A stretch of DNA of 35,251 nt, taken from contig SKPJ01000055.1 of the NCBI GenBank assembly GCA_007119595.1, positions 1-35,251 of the forward strand. The letters run 5' to 3'. The position numbers and the translations under genes were made by a program. Below the pieces are notes generated by a model, which saw only the letters and a program-made list of their open reading frames with translations, made no database searches and was not told the DNA's origin. Origin of the DNA: Myxococcales bacterium. Its GTDB lineage: Bacteria > Myxococcota_A > Bradymonadia > Bradymonadales > Bradymonadaceae. Positions 7,796-15,431 of the stretch are shown here, piece after piece; the first letter of the stretch is position 1, and the number at the start of each line of letters is the position of its first letter.

Positions 7796-8014
7796 ATGGC
7801 CGAGAACGTGGAAGCGCACATTACGGGAACCGTCTGGAAGATCGTGGTCGAAGTGGGCGACGAGGTCGACGAAGACGATGATTTGATCATCCTTGAATCG
7901 ATGAAAATGGAGATGCCCGTCGTCGCTCCCATTGACGGCACGGTCGACGAAATTCATGTCGAAGAAGGTGAAGCCGTCGACGAGGACCAACTTCTGATCA
8001 CGATGAGCGAGTAA
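7796..8014 (+). CDS. Stand-alone biotinyl carrier domain protein (72 aa)
   Basis: 72 residues from the ATG at 7796, chosen because GGAGG lies seven bases upstream; a longer TTG frame from 7769 would include that site. It is one biotin/lipoyl domain: the biotinylated lysine is K37 in ESMKMEMPV, with the hairpin partner VAPIDGTVDEIHVEEGEAV following. There is no long Pro/Ala-rich N-terminus as in the classical AccB, so it resembles the short biotin-attachment proteins known from several acyl-CoA carboxylases. It should be biotinylated by BirA and carry carboxybiotin from the upstream biotin carboxylase to a carboxyltransferase encoded elsewhere. Its last 17 bases overlap the convergent murD end. 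Confidence 0.9.
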   Translation: MAENVEAHITGTVWKIVVEVGDEVDEDDDLIILESMKMEMPVVAPIDGTVDEIHVEEGEAVDEDQLLITMSE

Positions 8015-9380
8015 CGAGGGTCGATACGGCCTGCTGAAATCGGCGGCCTCGCTCCTTGTAGCTGGCGAACATATCGTAACTTGAACAGGCCGGGCTCAGC
8101 ACCACTGTGCTGCCCGGCCTGGCCTGTTTATGCGCCATTCGGACGGCCCCCTCGAGGCTATCGGCCGTCATCACCGTGCCGGCCCGTCCGGTTAGGAGAG
8201 CGACCATTCGCTCCTTGATCTCGCCCAAGACAATGACCGCATCTGCGCGCCGCGCTACCTCATCGGCCCACGCCTCGAGTGCCAACCCCTTGTCTCTGCC
8301 GCCAGCGATGACCACTAACGCTCCATCTATACCGCGCAGCCCGGCCTGTGAGGCATGGGCGTTCGTCGCTTTGGAGTCGTCGATATATCGAACTCCATCC
8401 ACGATGGATACGGGTTGCATTCGATGCGGCAGCGGAGAAAATTGCAGCAATCCACTCCCGATCGCCTCCCACCCCACTCCGATTGAATGCGCAACCGCCG
8501 CGGCGCAGGCGGCGTTGAGCTGATTGTGAGGACCGATCAGTGATGTCTCGGAGAAGTCGTCGAACCAAACCCCTTGCCCTTCATCACTGCGCCATCGTCC
8601 AACGCCACGGGCATCGAAAAATACGGCTGCATCGCCGTCGCGAAGCTCTACGGCTCCGATCCCGAAGTAGGTGACCCTCTCTGGGCATTCTTCGCCCAAC
8701 TCTGCACGCAGCGACGCGTCGCCGGCCGGTAAAACGGTCGTTGCATCCTGGGACTGCAATCGAACCAGGCGAAGTTTCGCCGCCGGATACTCCGCAAAGT
8801 CGTCGAAATAATCGAGGTGATCTTCGGCGATATTGGTGATCGCCGCTGTCTGGACCTGCAGATGATGACAACTCCACAATTGATTTGCGCTGAGTTCGGC
8901 GACGACCACTGCCTCGTCGTCGAGATCGTCGACCACATCGCAGAGAGCAGTACCGATATTTCCCGCCACAACATGCTCCCGTCCGGCGGCAGTGAGCATG
9001 GCTCCCACCAAACTGGTGGTCGTCGTCTTTCCGTCCGTTCCGGTGATCCCAACCCACTGAGAGCGACTGGCATCAAACGCCAACTCCACCTCGGAAATCA
9101 CCGGAATACCCCGAGTGCGAGCCTCGTCAAAAACTTGGAGCCCTGGGCGAAGTCCGGGAGATGTGACGACCACCTCTGCATCGCCAATGACATTACCACC
9201 GCCCACCCATTGCACTCGCTCATCGAGGTGTTCGCCCACTGCCCTTAGCGCTTTTTTGCTGCGCGTATCACTGGCCACAACCTGTTTGTTTCGACGTGCG
9301 AGGAGATTCGCCGCTGCCTTGCCGCTCGTGCCGAGTCCCCAGACGGCAAAGCGCTCGTAATCCAGCCAATTTCCGCTCAT
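7998..9380 (-). CDS. murD: UDP-N-acetylmuramoyl-L-alanine--D-glutamate ligase MurD
   Basis: 460 residues from ATG 9380. The Mur ligase adds D-glutamate to UDP-MurNAc-L-alanine in the cytoplasm. The N-terminal nucleotide fold (VWGLGTSGKAAA), the P-loop GITGTDGKTTT at 111-121, the NIAEDHLDYF motif at 183-192, and the C-terminal GGRDKGLALEAW are all present. The start is decided by GAAGGAG (plus-strand 9390-9396), nine bases before ATG 9380; ATG 9389 would directly abut it. The preceding gene's stop (TGA at 9384-9382) leaves one base before this ATG, so translation is coupled. The 3' end overlaps the biotinyl carrier gene by 17 bases tail to tail. All catalytic motifs look intact, unlike its operon partner. 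Confidence 0.94.
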   Translation of the reverse strand: MSGNWLDYERFAVWGLGTSGKAAANLLARRNKQVVASDTRSKKALRAVGEHLDERVQWVGGGNVIGDAEVVVTSPGLRPGLQVFDEARTRGIPVISEVELAFDASRSQWVGITGTDGKTTTTSLVGAMLTAAGREHVVAGNIGTALCDVVDDLDDEAVVVAELSANQLWSCHHLQVQTAAITNIAEDHLDYFDDFAEYPAAKLRLVRLQSQDATTVLPAGDASLRAELGEECPERVTYFGIGAVELRDGDAAVFFDARGVGRWRSDEGQGVWFDDFSETSLIGPHNQLNAACAAAVAHSIGVGWEAIGSGLLQFSPLPHRMQPVSIVDGVRYIDDSKATNAHASQAGLRGIDGALVVIAGGRDKGLALEAWADEVARRADAVIVLGEIKERMVALLTGRAGTVMTADSLEGAVRMAHKQARPGSTVVLSPACSSYDMFASYKERGRRFQQAVSTLVTRSS

Positions 9381-9381
9381 A

Positions 9382-10806
9382 TCAGCCATCTCCTTCGGCC
9401 AGTGGGCCATCGAGCCGGGGTTGTCCGGTCTCCGCCGGCGCCCGCCCCGCTCGAATCGCCAACCGAGCCTGCAACTCGTCTGCTCGATGCAAAAATTCGT
9501 CGTCTCCGAAGAATAGAATTTTGTCTCCCCGCTGTGCCATGGCACTTAGTTCGTCACTCAAGGAGTGCTCCACCGTGCATACCTGCACCTCTCGGCTGTG
9601 AAAGGTTTGCAGCAGATCATCGATGTCTCCACCTGCCTGCGACGGGTCTGCGACGACCACACAATCGCACACTGAAAATGCATCGGATAACTCGCGACGC
9701 ACCGTCTCGTTTAGCGAAACCCTATACGGTGCATATACGGCGATCATTCGTCCCTCGAAGTCGACGCCAGCCGACTCCAGGGCCTGTTCGATACTGGAGG
9801 GATGGTCCACAAAGTTTTTGATGATCGTCACTCCACCTCCTCGGGCAGCGATATAGCGATTTTGCAGTCCCTCATAGCTCTGCAGTGCTTTGATAATGAC
9901 CGGAGTCGATACTCCGATGCGCCGGGCTACCGCAATGGCTCCCATCGCGTTGATCACATTGTGTGGACCGGGCACCACGAGTCCGAACTCTCCGATCTGG
10001 CGATCGCGATGAAATGCCGCAAAGCAGTTCGCCTTCTCATCCCCATCGACCCCGGTTGCGCGGTATTCGACGGGATGCTCCACCCCATATCCCGTAGGCC
10101 GCATGGCCAACCGGCGTACCAGCTCGCGATTGGCCCTGCAGTCCAGATTGACGAACGCCTCCTTGAGTCGCCGGTTCGCCTCCAGGGCGGCGGTCATCAC
10201 CTCCACCCAATCTCGCGGCTCCCGAGCGTCGCCAGCGCCGGCGCCGCGAAGATCACTGAGTTCCAAAAAGCTACAGACCATGTAGTCGCACTCCAATACA
10301 TGGGTGGTATCGGAGGGCTCATCGAGTTCGATGACAAACCATTCTCCATCACCATCTCGCGCCTCGACACCCAGGTTGTTGAGCCTTGCGCTGGCGACAA
10401 AGCTGGGGGCCATATCGGCACACTCGAGGATCCAGGCGATCATCGACGTCACCGTTCCCCGCCCGTGGGTACCCGCCACTCCGATGGTACGACGTCCTTC
10501 GGCCAACTCCCCCAGAAGCCGCGCCCGACTCACCACGTCAATTCCGTTTCGCCGAGCGGCGATCAATTCAATATTATCATCGCCCATCGCCGCGTGGCGG
10601 ACCACCAAATCGACATCCCTCACACGATCGATGTCGAAGCCGCTCGACAATTCGATCCCCATCCCCGCCAGATCCGCCATTGCCGCACTACTCCAATCGT
10701 CGGAGCCCGACACTTCGATTCCCCGATGATGGAGGATGCGCGCAATACCGGGCATACCGCTTGTGCCAATGCCGGGAATGTGCATCCGCATGCCTTCTCT
10801 CAACAT
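9382..10806 (-). CDS. MurC/Mpl-like Mur ligase homologue with a defective P-loop (probable pseudoenzyme)
   Basis: 474 residues with the three-domain layout of a Mur ligase. The N-terminus MHIPGIGTSGMPGIARIL is like the MurC UDP-sugar domain, and SRARLLGELAEGRRTIGVAGTHG leads into the ATP loop. There the canonical GTHGKTTTT reads GTHGRGTVT (112-120): the phosphate-binding Lys is Arg116 and the Mg-binding Thr is Gly117. The usual TNIEADHLD stretch after the acidic motif (here ELDEPSD) is absent, replaced by SFLELSDLRG. The third domain keeps only echoes of DDYAHHPTEI (NFVDHPSSIEQAL). It is probably unable to make a peptide bond with ATP. ATG 10806 has a GAGG site. It is coupled to murD, so a regulatory or substrate-sensing role in peptidoglycan synthesis is plausible (inference). 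Confidence 0.82.
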   Translation of the reverse strand: MLREGMRMHIPGIGTSGMPGIARILHHRGIEVSGSDDWSSAAMADLAGMGIELSSGFDIDRVRDVDLVVRHAAMGDDNIELIAARRNGIDVVSRARLLGELAEGRRTIGVAGTHGRGTVTSMIAWILECADMAPSFVASARLNNLGVEARDGDGEWFVIELDEPSDTTHVLECDYMVCSFLELSDLRGAGAGDAREPRDWVEVMTAALEANRRLKEAFVNLDCRANRELVRRLAMRPTGYGVEHPVEYRATGVDGDEKANCFAAFHRDRQIGEFGLVVPGPHNVINAMGAIAVARRIGVSTPVIIKALQSYEGLQNRYIAARGGGVTIIKNFVDHPSSIEQALESAGVDFEGRMIAVYAPYRVSLNETVRRELSDAFSVCDCVVVADPSQAGGDIDDLLQTFHSREVQVCTVEHSLSDELSAMAQRGDKILFFGDDEFLHRADELQARLAIRAGRAPAETGQPRLDGPLAEGDG

Positions 10807-11196
10807 AAGTACCTCGCGTTCGCTTCTCGAACTTCAGACGGTCCCTTAAACGCTTCGTATGGGAGTTTCTCCGCACCCTGTCGGGTCGAATATCACATGG
10901 ATGGGTCCCCCACCAACCACGACCCGACGGGTACCCCACACAAAGCGTGAGAAACGGCCTTCAGAATCCCGTGACTGCCCCCGGCATTTCTATTTCCTGC
11001 TGCACAACCACTACAAAAGGACCTTGCGCGCTTTGCCATCCCAACACCCGATGCGTTACCTTGACGGATTAGATGCAGACTGAAATTTACACCCATTGTG
11101 TCGCCAATCATCAAATATCAGCGATCAACGAACTCCTCGGCACGTTCTGGCAATCACAGATCGGGCCGTATAGAACTCAAAAAAAAGAGGTTAATC
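10807..11196. other. 390-base divergent intergenic region
   Basis: This stretch separates the Mur-like gene (-) from the CBM9-like lipoprotein gene (+) and should hold both promoters. The open frames in it are short, have poor starts and look non-coding. It contains a long inverted repeat (see next entry). A weak TTGACG at 11061-11066 is the only -35-like hexamer that stands out, and no good -10 sits 17 bases after it. A run of A and the AAGAGG ribosome binding site lie at its right end. Confidence 0.5.
10877..10931. repeat. 12-bp inverted repeat with a 31-base loop
   Basis: CCTGTCGGGTCG (10877-10888) pairs with CGACCCGACGGG (10920-10931) over 12 positions with a single G-U pair. There is no T-tract after it, so it is not an ordinary terminator for either flanking gene, which in any case both point away from it. 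It may be an operator for a dimeric regulator or a structured transcript. It lies 71 bases upstream of the Mur-like gene start and about 265 bases upstream of the lipoprotein gene. Confidence 0.5.
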
Positions 11197-12630
11197 ATGG
11201 GCTCCGCTACCCTTCGACTCACCACCGTGTTCAGTGTGACACTTTTCTTATTGACGTCCTTGTCTTGCCAGCGCGTGGAGCAATCCCAGATTGAATTGAC
11301 CCAGAGCCAGTGGCAGGACATTCAACAACATATGCCCGACGAACGCCCCTCCCCGGAATACGAATTGGGCGTGGAATACGTCGATGAAATCGAGCTCATC
11401 GGCCTCGATATCGACGGTGAATTCATTCAGGGGGAGTCCGTGGAGTTGACCTGGTATTGGCAGGCCCTTGAGGATGTCGATCAGGATTGGCAGATCTTTG
11501 TCCACTTCGATTCCGAAGAAGAGCCCTTTCGCCAGAACCTGGATCACTATCCCCTGGGGCAGATAACGGATAATACCTTTCGCACCTATCACTGGGAGGA
11601 AGGGCATATTATCGCCGACCGCCAGCGCTTCGTGTTGAGCGAGGATTATCCCGTCGGAGATGCCGTCTTCTACGTCGGACTATTTCGCGGCGAACAACGC
11701 TCACCGGTGAGCAATGATGCCACGGCCACCGAAGACAATCGCGGCATCGGTCCCACCGTAGAAATCAAAGCCGGAGATGGCGAAGAATCGGCGGCCGACA
11801 CCTCAACCGACACGGAAGTTACCCACCAACACACCCTTCCACGGCTCGCCGAGGAGCACCTCGAGGAATTCGAACTGAACGGGCGTCTGGACGACGCCTT
11901 CTGGGGAGACGTGCCATCTCTACGGCTTGAGCCGCTGGCACCCGGATATGCTCAGGACTCCATAGTGCAAGCCGCCTACACCGAAGAGCACCTCCTGATC
12001 AGTGCTCGCCTCATCGACGCCAATCTGGAGCTCCTCGATGAAGATGAGGTCACAACCGGTCCCGAGATGTGGAAAGGAGACGCCCTCGCAGTCTACCTCG
12101 CTCCCACCGGCGCTGACGGAGCCTACGTCGAGATCCTGGTCAGCCCCTTTGGCGAGCTCCACGGAATCGCTTTTGACGCTCCGCCCTCCAGCGAGGCTCC
12201 GCCGTCCAGTGGCGACGACACACGTCAGCAGGACTCCGAGCGCGGACGTTCGTGGAACCCCGACGGGCTCGAAGCCGCAACTCACCGCAGCCCCGCAGAC
12301 GCAGACAATACCTTTTGGAGCGCAGAACTGCGCATCCCCTTCGCCGAACTTCCCGACGCCGCCGGTGCTCCGGACGAGCGCGATATGTGGCATGTCAACG
12401 TCGTTCGCTTTGATCGCCCCGGCCAAGAGCAACACTTTGCCTACGGTTGGCCCGACACGGCGCGCCACGACCATCATCGGGTAGACCAATTCGGACAGTG
12501 GACCTTCGGGTCACTTGTGCAAGATGCACCGACCGTTCAGCAATTTCGGGCCGACGATCAACGACTCCCCGAGCAAATCCGAAAACAGATCGAACAGCGT
12601 CGATCGGGCTCCCCCGAGGGCACGGAATAA
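11197..12630 (+). CDS. Lipoprotein with a C-terminal CBM9-like (DOMON-type) domain
   Basis: 477 residues from ATG 11197, supported by AAGAGG six bases upstream; the earlier ATG at 11098 would bury the signal peptide. The signal is MGSATLRLTTVFSVTLFLLTSLSC with lipobox LSLSC-like LTSLSC, so the mature protein is lipid-anchored. Residues about 58-185 form a beta-rich domain (VELTWYWQALEDVDQDWQIF...VFYVGLFRG). After an acidic Thr/Ser linker, about 222-435 resembles family 9 carbohydrate-binding modules: LNGRLDDAFWGDV, AAYTEEHLLISARL, WSAELRIPFAEL and HVNVVRF in the usual order. A role in binding envelope or external polysaccharide is inferred. The C-terminus is charged and probably disordered. 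It seems to be a single-gene unit. Confidence 0.82.
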   Translation: MGSATLRLTTVFSVTLFLLTSLSCQRVEQSQIELTQSQWQDIQQHMPDERPSPEYELGVEYVDEIELIGLDIDGEFIQGESVELTWYWQALEDVDQDWQIFVHFDSEEEPFRQNLDHYPLGQITDNTFRTYHWEEGHIIADRQRFVLSEDYPVGDAVFYVGLFRGEQRSPVSNDATATEDNRGIGPTVEIKAGDGEESAADTSTDTEVTHQHTLPRLAEEHLEEFELNGRLDDAFWGDVPSLRLEPLAPGYAQDSIVQAAYTEEHLLISARLIDANLELLDEDEVTTGPEMWKGDALAVYLAPTGADGAYVEILVSPFGELHGIAFDAPPSSEAPPSSGDDTRQQDSERGRSWNPDGLEAATHRSPADADNTFWSAELRIPFAELPDAAGAPDERDMWHVNVVRFDRPGQEQHFAYGWPDTARHDHHRVDQFGQWTFGSLVQDAPTVQQFRADDQRLPEQIRKQIEQRRSGSPEGTE

Positions 12631-12775
12631 GGCGCCCCTGATCGCCTTCGGAAGACCACACACCGTCTTGCGGTAAATCGAATCACAGCTTTATCCATCG
12701 GGAATGAAACGCTATTGTAGCACCATTGAACACACTTGAGTTCATCCGCCCACATCGTCGTAAGCGAGCAAAGAT

Positions 12776-12976
12776 ATGAGTGACAAGCGAAAGCAGAGTC
12801 TGTACTTCCCGAAGCGCTATCTCGAGGAGATTCGCGCAGAATCATTACGACAGGACCGCTCGATGTCGTGGGTTGTCCAAAAGGCCTGGGAGATCGCACG
12901 GGAAACCGTCAAGGAGTTTCCGGCTGCCAATGATTTCATTCCTGGGGAACCGGCGACGACAGAGGAAGACGACTGA
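12776..12976 (+). CDS. Small ribbon-helix-helix-like protein (TIGR04563-like), copy 1
   Basis: 66 residues, MSDKRKQSLYFPKRYLEEI followed by RQDRSMSWVVQKAWEIAR. A basic N-terminal strand, then two helices with a conserved RQDRSxSW turn, resemble ribbon-helix-helix DNA-binding proteins and the short family I recall as TIGR04563, common in Myxococcota. The target is unknown; antitoxin-like proteins share this fold, but no toxin gene is next to it. A second copy lies at 29649-29837. The 145-base upstream gap has no convincing promoter. A strong terminator follows 24 bases after the stop, so the gene appears monocistronic. Confidence 0.82.
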   Translation: MSDKRKQSLYFPKRYLEEIRAESLRQDRSMSWVVQKAWEIARETVKEFPAANDFIPGEPATTEEDD

Positions 12977-13000
12977 AAAACGGTGGTTAAAAAACAAAAA

Positions 13001-13038
13001 CCGCTCGAGCACGTAACGGTGCCCGAGCGGTTTTTTTT
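13001..13038. terminator. Strong bidirectional rho-independent terminator
   Basis: The arms CCGCTCG (13001-13007) and CGAGCGG (13024-13030) pair perfectly and continue inside with CAC/GTG, followed by eight T at 13031-13038. On the other strand the A-rich run 12988-13000 supplies a T-tract. It therefore serves both the RHH-like gene (+) and the convergent lipoprotein gene that ends at 13065 (-). Confidence 0.93.
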
Positions 13039-13064
13039 GATCGACGTAACCCCCATCAGTCTTG

Positions 13065-15035
13065 TTATTCCTCCGACTCTTGTTCTCCGTCCTCGTCGCT
13101 ACCTTCGTCGGATTCCCCGTCTTCGTCGGTGACCTCTTCGTCATCCATTGGCTCCCAATCACCGTGCACGCGCACCTGGGTTGCCGAATGCGTTCCGCTC
13201 AACCCTCCGATCCGCAGCGCGTCCTCTCCCTCTCGGGTGACACGCCAGACGTCCAGATTCGATGTCGCTCGACCGGCCGACGCGACCGGTGTCGTCGCCT
13301 TGAAAATCAGGTCATTTCCGCCCGGCGACAAACGCACATTTTCTATGTAGACGTTGCAGTCATCCTCCGCGAGTTGTCCCGCCGAACCGCAGTTGACTGC
13401 GTGATAGTCATCTCCATCGAAATTGCCCCAGATCTCCTCGTATTCTCCGGTTGTCAGATCGCCGGCGACGATCGAGGTGCGTGGAATATTGGCCTCCACC
13501 TGCGTATCGGGATTGGCCGCACTGGACACACAGTCTCGCTTGCCGACGAAATACACCCGCTGATCCGGTCCAAAGGTCAGCGGCGCGTTAGCCTGCGTAA
13601 ACCGAAACGAGCCATCGTCGCGTGTCACCTCACATCCCCCGTCATGACCGGCGTCTGACTGGTCCGGCAATCCCACGACGATCCGCTGCGGCTCACAAAC
13701 TCCCTGGTCGAAATTTTCGGTCGCCGAATCACAGCGGTTGACCGGCCCACACCCGTCGTGATCGGTACAGGGCTGCCCGAGGGTATCTGCATATTCCATG
13801 TCGATGACGTGGACCGTCGGCTCAATGGCCACACAGCGGTCCTCCGATCCACAGGCGTGCCCCGGCTGCGAGCAATCGCTGTCAGTGCTGCACTGTTCGT
13901 GATCGTTGGGTCCGTTCGTTATATAGGCAATAAAGCGCCCGTCATCGGAAAACCCGGCGCGGGTTGTGCCCAGATATAAACTGCCGGCCTCGCCGGGGCG
14001 ATTCGTACCGTCCAAGAACGCGTTGGCCATCGTTCCGTCGTCTAGATTTTCGGCTCGTATATCGAGGGACTCCAATCCGATCGGATCGAATTGAACCGTC
14101 ACATTGCTGGCGGGATGATAATCCCAGGATCGATTCTTTGGCTCCGCATCCAGCGCCTCCAGGGTTGCCACTTCCTTTTCAGTGCCGTCGTAGGTCATAT
14201 AAAACCCGGTGCGAAATCCTCCCGAGGGACGCTCGTAGGCCACACCGTCACCGCGGATCCAGGGGCGCGCCACGGACTCAGCGATACGGGATGCCGATCC
14301 TTGAACCGCCGGAGGGTCACCTTCGATGGGAGCGGAATAGATATCGTAGCCATCGGCGACACTCTCGACGGCGATAAAGTGCGTTTCGTCCTCGCTGATG
14401 GCGCATCGATGCATCTCGTGACAATCGATATCGCCGGTATCGACCATAACTCGCTCCTCCCCCACGCCGGGCACATAATGAAGCTCGGTCGTCGCGTCGT
14501 CGCCGACGACCCAATCGGCCACATAACTGACTCGATAGTCCTCAGATTGTGCCTCTTCCGGCGGATCGCCATAGGGGCCCAGGGGATCGGGGACGCATTC
14601 GCCGTCATCGCAGATAAACCCGTCCGCACAATCATCGCTCTCCTCACATTGTGTGGGGCCTTCGACCACTACGCAGACCTCATTGTTTTCACAATACATA
14701 TCGACCGGGCAGTCCGCTTCCTTGTCGCACGAGACTTCGCCGTCGGGTTCAATGCATATCTCTTCTTCTGTGTCGCAGAGCATGAGGGAATCGCAGTCGT
14801 GTCGTTGGGAACACGGCTCTCCGTCGACGCAGATCTCGTCCTCACAGACCATCCCCGCCTCGCAATCTGCCCGCTCCGTGCACGGTGGGGGCCCCGGGTC
14901 CACTTCTTCTTCCTCTTCGGAGCATCCCGCCAGTACCAGCCCCACCATCGCGAGGGCGAGGATCCCGAGTTGGCCGATCGCCATTCGCCCTATCTTTGCT
15001 TTGCGTGTTCTCACGTCCGTACTCCCTGAGTTCAT
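13065..15035 (-). CDS. Large cysteine-repeat lipoprotein with a propeller-like body
   Basis: 656 residues from ATG 15035; ATG 14984 is possible but leaves the signal peptide without basic residues. The n-region RTRKAKIGR, a hydrophobic stretch and lipobox VLAGC mark a lipoprotein, followed by acidic EEEEE. Four tandem units of about 30 residues follow with the pattern C-x4-DC-x5-C-x4-5-C (CTERADCEAGMVCEDEIC, CSQRHDCDSLMLC, CDKEADCPVDMYC, CEESDDCADGFIC), typical of Myxococcota surface proteins and probably disulfide-bonded. Two more units interrupt the middle of the protein (CSTDSDCSQPGHAC and CTDHDGCGPVNRC). The rest has repeated strand motifs (SEDETHFIAVES, FSDDGRFIAYIT, SPGGNDLIFKAT) like TolB-type propeller blades. 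The tail is highly acidic. Ligand unknown. Confidence 0.85.
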   Translation of the reverse strand: MNSGSTDVRTRKAKIGRMAIGQLGILALAMVGLVLAGCSEEEEEVDPGPPPCTERADCEAGMVCEDEICVDGEPCSQRHDCDSLMLCDTEEEICIEPDGEVSCDKEADCPVDMYCENNEVCVVVEGPTQCEESDDCADGFICDDGECVPDPLGPYGDPPEEAQSEDYRVSYVADWVVGDDATTELHYVPGVGEERVMVDTGDIDCHEMHRCAISEDETHFIAVESVADGYDIYSAPIEGDPPAVQGSASRIAESVARPWIRGDGVAYERPSGGFRTGFYMTYDGTEKEVATLEALDAEPKNRSWDYHPASNVTVQFDPIGLESLDIRAENLDDGTMANAFLDGTNRPGEAGSLYLGTTRAGFSDDGRFIAYITNGPNDHEQCSTDSDCSQPGHACGSEDRCVAIEPTVHVIDMEYADTLGQPCTDHDGCGPVNRCDSATENFDQGVCEPQRIVVGLPDQSDAGHDGGCEVTRDDGSFRFTQANAPLTFGPDQRVYFVGKRDCVSSAANPDTQVEANIPRTSIVAGDLTTGEYEEIWGNFDGDDYHAVNCGSAGQLAEDDCNVYIENVRLSPGGNDLIFKATTPVASAGRATSNLDVWRVTREGEDALRIGGLSGTHSATQVRVHGDWEPMDDEEVTDEDGESDEGSDEDGEQESEE

Positions 15036-15431
15036 CTTTATTGTCGCCCATCTCCGTCCCAAACGACTTGGCCACTCCATGACGCGGTGATTCATCATCC
15101 ACACCGGTTGTTGCGCGGAGGTGACACAACCGGCGTACTATAAGTTGATGATGAGTGCGTATCAAGTACGCCTGTGCGCGTCAGACAAAGACAAACACCC
15201 TATGCAACCCATCGATCATTTCTCCCTTCAGAGTTACCCTATCGATGGGTGCGATGCGATCTATGATCGCCAATTTTTCACCGGTGACCCGGAAGAACCG
15301 AAGGAGGTGGATCACCCAGCAAAGGGAGGCTGGTTGAACCAATAAGCCAACAGGGCTTAGAATACCTCCAGACACCGATTTGGGCGCTCCTATCATCGGG
15401 CTGCCCCGGCACTTTACCCCCTTCTCAAGGC
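15036..15431. other. 396-base intergenic region with multiple hairpins
   Basis: Divergent promoter region between the Cys-repeat lipoprotein (-) and the zinc-ribbon membrane protein (+). Short open frames at 15121-15345 (+) and 15181-15396 (-) have no ribosome binding site worth the name and no family resemblance, so I do not call genes. The right half, 15204-15369, is unusually rich in inverted repeats (next entry). Confidence 0.5.
15204..15369. ncRNA. Candidate structured RNA or leader element (class unknown)
   Basis: Successive inverted repeats are visible. ACCCATCGAT (15207-15216) pairs perfectly with ATCGATGGGT (15241-15250), extended by GC/GC across one bulge. GCGATC-TAT-GATCGC (15256-15270) is a perfect 6-bp hairpin. 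TCACCGGTGA (15278-15287) is a palindrome, whose GGTGACC half can alternatively pair with GGATCACC (15309-15316) through one bulge. CCAGC/GCTGG pair at 15316-15333. TAAGCC/GGCTTA close a 5-base loop at 15343-15359. GGAGGT (15303-15308) and ACCTCC (15364-15369) could close a multi-branched junction around the last two. No known riboswitch core was recognised. It ends 62 bases before the 15432 start. The strand is not certain, and some helices are mutually exclusive. Confidence 0.4.

Noticed and set aside
9802-10950. A 382-residue open frame on the plus strand across the Mur-like gene
   Set aside because: It is the antisense of a recognisable Mur ligase homologue, has no family motif, is rich in His, Pro and Arg, and lacks a ribosome binding site.
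12776-13038. A toxin-antitoxin module around the RHH-like protein
   Set aside because: No toxin-sized gene is adjacent on either side; the next feature is a bidirectional terminator.
14091-15029. A 312-residue plus-strand open frame opposite the Cys-repeat lipoprotein
   Set aside because: It is antisense to a lipoprotein with a clear signal peptide and repeated motifs. Its composition is that of a shadow frame.
15121-15345. A 74-residue open frame in the structured intergenic region
   Set aside because: There is no ribosome binding site or recognisable motif, and the sequence is dominated by inverted repeats that would constrain a coding sequence.
15303-15369. A c-di-GMP (GEMM) or other known riboswitch in the structured region
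   Set aside because: The conserved core bases of the GEMM class, such as CACGCACAGGGCAAACC, are missing, and no other riboswitch core I recall fits. It is kept only as an unclassified structure.
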